A stretch of DNA of 7,511 bases from contig JAJZDO010000877.1 in NCBI GenBank assembly GCA_021805955.1, positions 1-7,511 of the forward strand, given 5' to 3'. Positions 1 to 5,217 of the stretch are shown here, piece after piece; position 1 is the first letter of the stretch; every line of letters starts with the position of its first letter. This stretch comes from Acidobacteriota bacterium (lineage in GTDB: Bacteria; Acidobacteriota; Terriglobia; Terriglobales; Acidobacteriaceae). The notes beneath the pieces were generated by a model. The model worked only from the letters and a program-made list of their open reading frames with translations. It searched no databases and had not been told where the DNA came from. A program made the translations under genes and the position numbers.

Positions 1-138
1 GACTACACCGCGCAGTGTTCCATCCGTGAACTGGTTGAACTGCATGTCGCCAAAACCGACAGCGCCTGCGGAAAAGTCCTGCTCACTCGCTGGGATGAGC
101 TTGCCAGGAACCTTATCCGCGTCACGCCGAAAGCCTGA
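1..138 (+). CDS. gltB: Glutamate synthase large subunit, C-terminal end (partial)
   Basis: Frame 1 is open from the window edge to TGA at 136-138 and gives the last 45 residues of a protein. They include IRELVELHVAKTDSACGKVL, then a W-D pair and a final RVTPKA. This matches the general pattern at the end of glutamate synthase large chains: a helix ending in a His and a T-x-S segment, a short helix with a conserved Trp, then a V-x-P close to the terminus. That enzyme makes glutamate from glutamine and 2-oxoglutarate in the cytoplasm. The protein stops right after V-x-P-K-A, whereas many homologues run on for about ten residues, so the tail is short. Only the end is visible, so the assignment rests on a weak, short match. 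It is convergent with the kinase gene to its right and has no evident link to potassium uptake. Confidence 0.6.
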   Translation, partial: DYTAQCSIRELVELHVAKTDSACGKVLLTRWDELARNLIRVTPKA

Positions 139-150
139 TGCTCAGCCTCG

Positions 151-203
151 CAACCCGTTTGATTCCCCGGTTTTCATCGCAAGAGAGGGGAATCACTCGG
201 TTG
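151..203. terminator. Inverted repeat between convergent genes, likely terminator
   Basis: A perfect 9-bp arm TGATTCCCC (160-168) is mirrored by GGGGAATCA (187-195) around an 18-base loop. Outside a 2x2 internal loop the pairing continues: CAACC-C-G (151-157, one bulged C) with CGGTTG (198-203). The element lies between the stop of the plus-strand gene (138) and the stop of the minus-strand kinase gene (235), where a shared bidirectional terminator is expected. There is no T-run on either side, so it is not a textbook intrinsic terminator. It could instead act as an RNA 3'-end stabiliser. Confidence 0.5.
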
Positions 204-234
204 ATGCTGCATCGATCCGGCTGTATTCGGCGAT

Positions 235-1680
235 CTAATACGCAATCGGAAGCGTAAAGGAAAAAACCGAGCCATAGCCCGGCTGGCTGGTGCAGGTGAT
301 TCTCCCGTTGTGGGCTTCTACTATCGCTCGCACTATCGCAAGACCCATGCCAGTACCGGAGACGAGTTCACGCTGCCCACGACCGCGATAGAACTTGTCG
401 AAGATCAGCGATTGTTCGAGTTCGTCAATTCCTTCGCCTCGATCGGCAACATTCACGGTGAGGATACCTTCGTCAGTCTCAGCGCTGATGGAAATAGGGG
501 TGCCCGGCGCAGAATACTTCACGGCATTTTCCAGCAGATGCCGCACCACTTTCGTGATGTAGGCGAGGTCCATTCGCACCATGGGCAGCGATTCTGGCAG
601 ATCGGTTTGAACCGGATTCTCTGCCAGCGTCTGGGAGAGTTCTTCAACCGCTGCATCGATTGCAGTGCGTATCGAGTACGGATGAATGTCCAGCTTCACC
701 TCGCGCGCATCGAGTTGCGCCATCTCTACGGCCTCAGCAATCAGGCGGTTGAGCCGGTCAGTCTCTTCTTCGATTACGCAATACAATTCCTCAATCTGCT
801 CGCCGGTCATTCCGGGAGTCTCCCTCACGCCGGTGATGGAAGCCTTGATCGCGGTAAGTGGAGTGCGCAGTTCATGCGTGATCGAGTCGAGAAGTGCCGT
901 GCGCAGGCGTTCGCTCTCTCTAGCGGCTTCTGCGCGTGTCAGTCGTTCCAGCGCGATGGCACGTTCGACGGCGATAGCGATCATTCCGGCCAGCGCCTCG
1001 ATCGTCTCGCGCGTCGGCAGGGTCCCGGTGCCGCACACGCCCAGCGATCCGATCGATCGGACGCCCATCATCAGCGGTGTATACAAAATCCCCGTTCCCT
1101 CAAGGATCAATTCGCGGCTTTTGGCCGCTTCGCGCAGGCGCTCGGCAGGCAGGTCTTTCGCGTCTCCGCTCGATCGATAGATGCGGTTGCGTTCGCTGAC
1201 AAAGAGAGCTACCTGAGTAAACTCGAAGAACAGTGTGACGTCGCTTGGAATACGTGACAGTAACTCCGCCAGATTTTCTGTCACCAGCATTTGCTGGCTG
1301 AAGCCATAGAGCCGCTCTGATTCGTGCCTTCGCCGATTGGCCATTTCGGCTTCCTTGCGTGCACGTTCCGAAAGATGGCTGGCACTGACCGCGGTTACCA
1401 AAAACGCTAAGAGTGCCACCCAGTTGCGAGTGTCGGCAATCGTCAGCGTGAGTACCGGAGGAAGAAAAAAATAATTGAAGGCAAGTGTGGAAATGACGGA
1501 GACGTAGATGGCCGAACGTAGTCCCCAACTGGCTGCGGTGAACAAAACTACCAGCAGTAATGAGAGTGCTACTGTGACATCATTGACGTGCAGTAGACGA
1601 TATTCGATGAATGTGACACCGGCGACTGCGGTCGTCCCGGTGGCATATTTGGCAAGCTGGAGTATCCGTTTCCTGACCAT
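235..1680 (-). CDS. Membrane sensor histidine kinase, equivalent to the C-terminal half of KdpD (DUF4118-GAF-HisKA-HATPase)
   Basis: The 481-residue protein begins MVRKRILQLAKYA at the ATG read from 1680. Four hydrophobic helices (about residues 13-30, 35-52, 53-72, 85-100) form a DUF4118-type membrane module like that of KdpD. A charged coiled stretch (about 102-125) and a GAF-like region (about 130-245) follow. The kinase core has the H-box SITHELRTPL with phospho-acceptor His269, the N-box HLLENAVKYS with Asn385, the G1 box DRGEG (413-417), FDKFYRG (427-433) and the G2 box GTGMGL (442-447), so all catalytic motifs are present. It should autophosphorylate and pass phosphate to a KdpE-like regulator. 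It lacks the P-loop and USP domains that full-length KdpD (about 890 aa in E. coli) has in front; those are encoded by the divergent gene. Extending the frame upstream to 1914 would overlap that gene with non-homologous sequence. No other start codon lies nearby and no Shine-Dalgarno precedes the ATG. No response-regulator gene follows it. Confidence 0.92.
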   Translation of the reverse strand: MVRKRILQLAKYATGTTAVAGVTFIEYRLLHVNDVTVALSLLLVVLFTAASWGLRSAIYVSVISTLAFNYFFLPPVLTLTIADTRNWVALLAFLVTAVSASHLSERARKEAEMANRRRHESERLYGFSQQMLVTENLAELLSRIPSDVTLFFEFTQVALFVSERNRIYRSSGDAKDLPAERLREAAKSRELILEGTGILYTPLMMGVRSIGSLGVCGTGTLPTRETIEALAGMIAIAVERAIALERLTRAEAARESERLRTALLDSITHELRTPLTAIKASITGVRETPGMTGEQIEELYCVIEEETDRLNRLIAEAVEMAQLDAREVKLDIHPYSIRTAIDAAVEELSQTLAENPVQTDLPESLPMVRMDLAYITKVVRHLLENAVKYSAPGTPISISAETDEGILTVNVADRGEGIDELEQSLIFDKFYRGRGQRELVSGTGMGLAIVRAIVEAHNGRITCTSQPGYGSVFSFTLPIAY

Positions 1681-1710
1681 GCGTTGTATTGTACGGACAA
1701 GAGGAGCGAA
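1681..1710. promoter_or_regulatory. 30-bp divergent gap with a possible -10 element on both strands
   Basis: Only 30 bases separate the two divergent start codons. On the minus strand TACAAT (1693 to 1688) matches the sigma-70 -10 consensus at five of six positions and sits 7 bases before the kinase ATG, which would put the transcript start at or next to the start codon. On the plus strand the same bases read TATTGT (1687-1692), a poorer match. No good -35 hexamer is found at normal spacing on either strand, so this is a weak call; the promoters may lie inside the opposing coding regions. Confidence 0.25.
1701..1706 (+). promoter_or_regulatory. Ribosome binding site of the kdpD N-terminal gene
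   Basis: GAGGAG lies four bases before the ATG at 1711. It decides the start: an in-frame TTG at 1684 has no such site upstream and would add nine residues unlike the family. Confidence 0.75.
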
Positions 1711-2859
1711 ATGACTCTGCAAAAAGAACAGAGCGTTCCGGCCAGGACTCCGGAAGAGTGGCTGGAACAAACCACAGAAGAAAAAACCGTCGGCATCTTC
1801 AAAGTTTTCCTCGGCTATGCACCCGGCGTCGGCAAAACTTATAACATGCTCAGCGAGGCGCTTCGCCGCGCCAGTCGTGATGAAGATGTAATTGCCGGTG
1901 TGATTGAAACGCACGGACGCAAGGGTATCGTGGAATTGTCTTCTCAGATTCCTTCGCTCCCGCTGGTGCCGCTTGAGTACAAGGGCACAGTCTTTTATGA
2001 AATGGATGTGGATGCCATAGTTCAGCGCAAACCCTCAGTTGTTCTGGTGGATGAACTGGCGCACACGAACATCCCGGGAAGCAAACATCGAAAGCGATAC
2101 GAAGACGTTCTGGAGATTCTGGCCGCAAAGATTGATGTGCTGACCACCGTCAACATTCAACACATCGAGAGTCTGGGGCCGACCGTGCAGTCCATCACAG
2201 GCATCCCCATACGTGAAACAGTTCCAGACTGGGTGATGGAGCGCGCGGATGAAGTCGTGATGGCAGATCTGACGCCCGAGGCTCTGCTGACCCGAATGCG
2301 TCGGGGCGACATTTATCCGATGGATCGCGTGGATCGCGCGCTTGCAAATTTCTTCCGGCGCGGGAACCTAATGGCGCTGCGCGAACTCGCCTTGCGCCAG
2401 GTGACGCGCGCTGTCGATCGTAATCTAAATGCATATCTGCGTCGCAAGCGGTTCGGCGATCATTGGCAGGTTCAGGAGCGTGTTGCGGTCTGCATCAGTG
2501 CCAGTCCCTCGGCCAAGCAGTTGATTGCCCGCGGTGCGCGGATAGCCGAAGGTATCGATGCGGAATTATTTGTCGTCCATGTGGGCAGTGAAGCCGATCT
2601 GGAGCCGGAAGAGCGTCGAAGTCTGCAGGCTAATGTTCGCTTTGCGGAAAATCTTTCAGCCAAGGTCGTCTTCTTGAAAGGCAATACTGTTGCAACCGCA
2701 TTGGCAGCATTTGCGCAGGAGAGACGCATCACGCAGCTACTGCTGGGGCGCAAAGCCGTCCACGGAATCCGGAAGTATCTTTACTACCAAGCTTTGCAGC
2801 GACTCCTGCAGGGTGCGCCGCATCTGGACGTTCATATCATTACGCAGGAATCGCAGTAA
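1711..2859 (+). CDS. kdpD: KdpD N-terminal sensor protein (P-loop KdpD domain + universal stress protein domain), no kinase
   Basis: The 382-residue soluble protein corresponds to the cytoplasmic N-terminal part of KdpD. After about 28 variable residues comes a KdpD domain with Walker A GYAPGVGKT (35-43), an ETHGR motif (66-70) and a Walker B-like VVLVDELAHTN (110-120). NIQHIESL (148-155) and the VPDWVMERADEVVMADLTPE segment (171-190) are hallmarks of this family. From about 255 to 378 lies a universal-stress-protein (USP) fold ending LDVHIITQ. There are no membrane helices, H-box or ATPase of the histidine-kinase type; the stop at 2857-2859 is followed by non-coding sequence, so this is not an obvious recent frameshift. 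In full-length KdpD this part binds ATP and tunes the balance of kinase and phosphatase. Short KdpD proteins of this kind are known, for example in Anabaena. It probably acts on the divergent membrane kinase in trans (inference). The start is set by the GAGGAG site at 1701. Confidence 0.93.
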   Translation: MTLQKEQSVPARTPEEWLEQTTEEKTVGIFKVFLGYAPGVGKTYNMLSEALRRASRDEDVIAGVIETHGRKGIVELSSQIPSLPLVPLEYKGTVFYEMDVDAIVQRKPSVVLVDELAHTNIPGSKHRKRYEDVLEILAAKIDVLTTVNIQHIESLGPTVQSITGIPIRETVPDWVMERADEVVMADLTPEALLTRMRRGDIYPMDRVDRALANFFRRGNLMALRELALRQVTRAVDRNLNAYLRRKRFGDHWQVQERVAVCISASPSAKQLIARGARIAEGIDAELFVVHVGSEADLEPEERRSLQANVRFAENLSAKVVFLKGNTVATALAAFAQERRITQLLLGRKAVHGIRKYLYYQALQRLLQGAPHLDVHIITQESQ

Positions 2860-2889
2860 ATCCCGATGACACGTGAACCGTGTCGGGAT
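2860..2889 (+). terminator. Hairpin directly after the kdpD stop codon
   Basis: ATCCCG (2860-2865) plus ACACG (2869-2873) pair perfectly with CGTGT (2879-2883) plus CGGGAT (2884-2889). There is a three-base bulge (2866-2868) and a five-base loop TGAAC. The stem begins at the base after the TAA. No T-run follows, so it may terminate poorly, act as an RNA-processing or stability element, or only partly separate kdpD from the downstream operon. Confidence 0.45.
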
Positions 2890-2991
2890 GCGTCGTCTGG
2901 CACAACTCATGCGTCGCGCACACCCGAACGGCTGCTTTCAAACCATCTGAAGCCTCGCTCCGAGCGACTGTCCCGGTCGTGCTCTTTATGC

Positions 2992-3015
2992 CATTTTTAT
3001 TTCCTTCTCACCACC
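2992..3015 (+). promoter_or_regulatory. T-rich box resembling a KdpE binding site
   Basis: The block starts CATTTTTAT (2992-3000), continues pyrimidine-rich and ends in CACCACC. From memory, the E. coli KdpE site before kdpFABC also begins CATTTTTAT, continues T-rich and ends ACACCCC, so the first nine bases are the same and the overall form is alike. It lies about 235 bases before the first gene of the operon, which would imply a long leader. The likeness is suggestive only. Confidence 0.3.
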
Positions 3016-3115
3016 ACTTTATCCCGCATCTGTTGCACTGATTCCAGTGGTTGCGAGATGACGATAGATTCCTTTAGCGGATATGTCTTCCCGGTCGGCG
3101 CTCAGGCTTCCCGCG

Positions 3116-3216
3116 TGCTGCAGGAATTGATCGCTGTGCGACGCAGCCGTACGAAACGGTCCCTGCAGCAAGTTCCCGCACTGTTTCCAGGGCTACATAC
3201 CTGCGATGGCCAGTGC
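3116..3216 (+). ncRNA. Candidate structured leader RNA (branched stem plus second stem-loop)
   Basis: The outer arms TGCTGCAGG (3116-3124) and CCTGCAGCA (3162-3170) are a perfect 9-bp pair. They enclose two smaller hairpins: GCTGT-GCGAC-GCAGC (3133-3147) and CGT-ACGAA-ACG (3148-3158). Together these would form a three-way junction. A second element follows: GCACTG (3178-3183) pairs with CAGTGC (3211-3216) and encloses CAGG (3188-3191) with CCTG (3200-3203). I do not recognise a known riboswitch class; the conserved bases of the c-di-AMP (ydaO) class are not evident. The structure is drawn by eye, without energy calculation or covariation. Confidence 0.4.
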
Positions 3217-3217
3217 A

Positions 3218-3239
3218 CCGGCGCGCGCCGGACAAAGGA
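3218..3239 (+). promoter_or_regulatory. GC palindrome next to the ribosome binding site of the first operon gene
   Basis: CCGGCGCGCGCCGG (3218-3231) is a perfect 14-base palindrome that can fold as a five-pair stem with a four-base loop. Two bases later comes AAAGGA (3234-3239), the ribosome binding site, nine bases before the ATG at 3249. Such a stem could modulate ribosome access, and TCCTTT at 3070-3075 exactly complements the binding site. Alternatively the palindrome is an operator on DNA. Both roles are inference. Confidence 0.4.
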
Positions 3240-3248
3240 TGAACAGCT

Positions 3249-3335
3249 ATGACGGACGCTTACATGGTGATCTTCGGAATCGCATTTTTTGCGATCTCCG
3301 TGCTGTACGTACACGCTTGTGAACGCTTGAGGTGA
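3249..3335 (+). CDS. 28-residue membrane microprotein preceding kdpF
   Basis: The frame runs ATG (3249) to TGA (3335) and encodes 28 residues. A short polar start (MTDAY) is followed by one hydrophobic helix (about residues 5-21, VIFGIAFFAISVLYV) and a polar end HACERLR. AAAGGA at 3234-3239 is a good ribosome binding site. The gene stops five bases before kdpF, and its last codons carry the GAGGTG that serves kdpF, so the two are probably translated together. From memory, small proteins with a single helix and an ending like YV-x-x-C-[DE]-R-L precede kdpF in other bacteria, mostly left unannotated; I cannot confirm this here. It may be a further small subunit of the Kdp complex, like KdpF. 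It is too short for most gene finders. Confidence 0.75.
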   Translation: MTDAYMVIFGIAFFAISVLYVHACERLR

Positions 3336-3340
3336 CAACG

Positions 3341-3430
3341 ATGTCAGTGGAAACTGCAATTGCGCTGATTCTCTCCATTCTTCTGATGGGCTACCTGGTC
3401 TACGCACTGCTGCGTCCGGAGAAATTCTGA
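3341..3430 (+). CDS. kdpF: Potassium-transporting ATPase small subunit KdpF
   Basis: This 29-residue protein starts MSVETAIALILSILLMGYLV and ends YALLRPEKF. It is one membrane helix followed by the P-E-[KR]-F tail that marks KdpF, and its length equals that of E. coli KdpF (29). KdpF lies in the membrane against KdpA and stabilises the KdpFABC pump. GAGGTG (3329-3334) lies six bases before the ATG and overlaps the end of the microprotein gene. The stop TGA (3428-3430) shares its last base with the kdpA start codon (TGATG), a common sign of translational coupling. Confidence 0.95.
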   Translation: MSVETAIALILSILLMGYLVYALLRPEKF

Positions 3431-5205
3431 TGACGATGAATGGATGGCTCCAGATTCTCTTGTTTTTCGGCCTGATTACACTAGCAACCCGGCCTGTCGG
3501 GCGGTATATGGCCTGCGTCTTCGAACGTAAACGCACGTGGCTCGATCCTGTGCTTTCTCCGCTGGAGCGGTTGCTCTATCGGTTGACGGGCATCGATGCC
3601 GACGAGGAAATGGCTTGGACGACGTACAGCGTGGCTGTGCTCGCATTCAGTCTGGTTTCAATGCTCATCCTCTACGCGCTGGAACGGTTGCAGGCCTGGC
3701 TTCCCCTGAACCCGCAGCATCTGCCGAACGTCCCCGCGGTTCTGGCTCTGAACACCGCCGCATCCTTCACCACCAACACCAACTGGCAGGCCTACACTCC
3801 GGAGAGCACCATGAGCTATCTGACCCAGATGGCCGGGCTTGCCTATCATAATTTCGCTTCCGCCGCGCTGGGCCTGGCCGTTGCTATTGCGTTGATCCGT
3901 GGCATCGTGCGCCGCGAACAGAAGACGCTAGGCAATTTCTGGGTAGACATGACTCGCGCCACGCTGTGGGTGCTTTTGCCGGGAGCCTTACTTCTGGCGC
4001 TTGCATTGTCATCTCAAGGAGTCATTCAGAACTTCCGTGCTTATGATACGGCCAAAGTTGTGCAGCCGCAGACTGTGCAGCAGACAGGCGCCAACGGGAA
4101 AATCCAGACACAGACCATTGCAACGCAGACGATCGCGCAGGGTCCGGTAGCTTCGCAGGAAGCCATCAAGGAACTTGGTACCAACGGCGGCGGATTTTTC
4201 AATGCAAACAGTGCGCACCCGTTCGAGAATCCTACTCCACTTACAAACTTTTTGGAGATGCTGGCCATCTTCATTCTTCCTGCTGGACTGACGGCAACGC
4301 TGGGCATGATGACCGGATCTCCGCGGCACGGCTGGGCTGTCTTTGCGGCCATGTCGGTGCTATTCTTCGCTGGCGTCGCAACGGCCTACTGGGCTGAGTC
4401 GCAACCCAACCCTCTACTCCACCGCGTCGAGCAGCGCGCTGACCAGCAGCAATCCGGTGGAAACATGGAAGGCAAAGAAGTCCGTTTCGGCATCGCCAAC
4501 TCGGCTCTTTTTGCAACCGTCACGACAGATACAAGCTGCGGTGCGGTTAACTCGATGCACGATTCCTTCATGCCGCTGGGGGGAATGGTTGTGCTCACCA
4601 ACATCCTGCTCGGCGAAGTTGTCTTCGGCGGAGTCGGTTCCGGACTTTACGGCATGGTGATCTTTGTCATCCTCGCGGTGTTCATCGCGGGTTTGATGGT
4701 CGGGCGAACACCGGAGTATCTCGGTAAGAAAATCGAATCCTATGACGTAAAGATGGCTATGCTCTACACGCTGATCTTTCCGCTCATCGTACTCAGCTTC
4801 TCCGCAGTTTCGGTTCTGCTGCCGAATCTCGGATTAAGCAGTCTGAATAATTCCGGCCCGCACGGACTCTCGGAGATACTCTACGCTTACACCTCGGCCA
4901 CCGGGAACAACGGCTCCGCATTCGCCGGCCTGAACGCCAACACCAACTGGTACAACCTGACACTGGCCTTCTCGATGCTTGCAGGCCGTTTTCTCATGCT
5001 TATCCCTGTGTTGGCACTCGCTGGAAACCTTGCAGGCAAGCGCTATACGCCGCCATCGCTCGGAACCTTCCCTGTGACCACGCCACTGTTCACCGTGCTG
5101 CTGGTGGGCGTGATCCTCATCGTCGTGGCGCTCACATTTTTCCCTGCGCTTGGCCTTGGTCCTGTTCTGGAGCATCTGCTGCTTCATGCCGGACACAGCT
5201 TTTAA
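3430..5205 (+). CDS. kdpA: Potassium-transporting ATPase, K+-channel-like subunit KdpA
   Basis: KdpA binds and conducts K+ across the inner membrane and is related to Trk/Ktr-type channels. The 591-residue protein has about ten hydrophobic helices and all four pore regions: ALNTAASFTTNTNWQ (106-120), ELGTNGGGFFNANSAHPFENP (248-268), TTDTSCGAVNSMHDSF (365-380) and YTSATGNNGSAFAGLNANTN (487-506). VGRTPEYLGKKIE (424-436) and NMEGKEVRFG (345-354) are also typical. It is longer than E. coli KdpA (557); part of the surplus is a Gln/Thr-rich periplasmic-type stretch before the second pore region (about 205-238), with a few more residues in the QQQSGG linker (339-344). GGAG (3418-3421), inside kdpF, is spaced eight bases from the ATG at 3430. 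An ATG two codons later (3436) is a less likely start. kdpB follows after 12 bases. Confidence 0.97.
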   Translation: MTMNGWLQILLFFGLITLATRPVGRYMACVFERKRTWLDPVLSPLERLLYRLTGIDADEEMAWTTYSVAVLAFSLVSMLILYALERLQAWLPLNPQHLPNVPAVLALNTAASFTTNTNWQAYTPESTMSYLTQMAGLAYHNFASAALGLAVAIALIRGIVRREQKTLGNFWVDMTRATLWVLLPGALLLALALSSQGVIQNFRAYDTAKVVQPQTVQQTGANGKIQTQTIATQTIAQGPVASQEAIKELGTNGGGFFNANSAHPFENPTPLTNFLEMLAIFILPAGLTATLGMMTGSPRHGWAVFAAMSVLFFAGVATAYWAESQPNPLLHRVEQRADQQQSGGNMEGKEVRFGIANSALFATVTTDTSCGAVNSMHDSFMPLGGMVVLTNILLGEVVFGGVGSGLYGMVIFVILAVFIAGLMVGRTPEYLGKKIESYDVKMAMLYTLIFPLIVLSFSAVSVLLPNLGLSSLNNSGPHGLSEILYAYTSATGNNGSAFAGLNANTNWYNLTLAFSMLAGRFLMLIPVLALAGNLAGKRYTPPSLGTFPVTTPLFTVLLVGVILIVVALTFFPALGLGPVLEHLLLHAGHSF

Positions 5206-5217
5206 GGAGAGATTGGA

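Larger units (their letters stand above)
2890..3248 (+). other. Non-coding leader and control region of the kdp operon
   Basis: This 359-base stretch has no convincing protein gene. A frame open from an ATG at 2866 to 3252 exists, but that ATG sits in the hairpin after kdpD, has no ribosome binding site, and its translation is a Ser/Arg/Thr/Cys-rich mix with no recognisable fold. The stretch holds small hairpins: GGC-bulge-TTCA with TGAAGCC (2930-2954), TCGCT-CCG-AGCGA (2955-2967) and CACTG-ATTC-CAGTG (3036-3049). It also holds a T-rich block (2992-3015) and a run of larger inverted repeats from 3116 to the ribosome binding site. TTGCAC (3033-3038) and TTGCGA (3051-3056) resemble -35 hexamers, but neither has a good -10 at normal spacing, so I do not place the promoter. 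Confidence 0.6.

Noticed and set aside
310..1257. Long plus-strand open frame of 315 codons opposite the kinase gene
   Set aside because: It lies wholly antisense to a kinase with all catalytic motifs intact; its translation shows no family features and it is a by-product of that gene's codon use.
1684..1710. TTG start for the kdpD N-terminal gene
   Set aside because: No ribosome binding site precedes it, whereas the ATG at 1711 has GAGGAG at proper distance.
1681..1914. Longer N-terminus of the kinase, starting at 1914
   Set aside because: The extra 78 residues overlap the start of the divergent kdpD gene and look like its antisense; the membrane module begins naturally at the ATG at 1680.
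2890..3248. Known c-di-AMP (ydaO) riboswitch in the kdp leader
   Set aside because: I looked for the conserved segments of that class and did not find them; the stems seen do not match its layout.
2866..3252. Open frame of 128 codons across the region between kdpD and the kdp operon, ending in an ATGA overlap with the microprotein gene
   Set aside because: Its ATG lies in the bulge of a hairpin, has no ribosome binding site, and the product is a Ser/Arg/Thr/Cys-rich mix without recognisable domain or hydrophobic core. The stretch is better explained as leader and control region.
3102..3536. Minus-strand frame of 144 codons opposite the leader, microprotein gene and kdpF
   Set aside because: It runs antisense to kdpF and the kdpA start and shows no protein family features or ribosome binding site that I can support.
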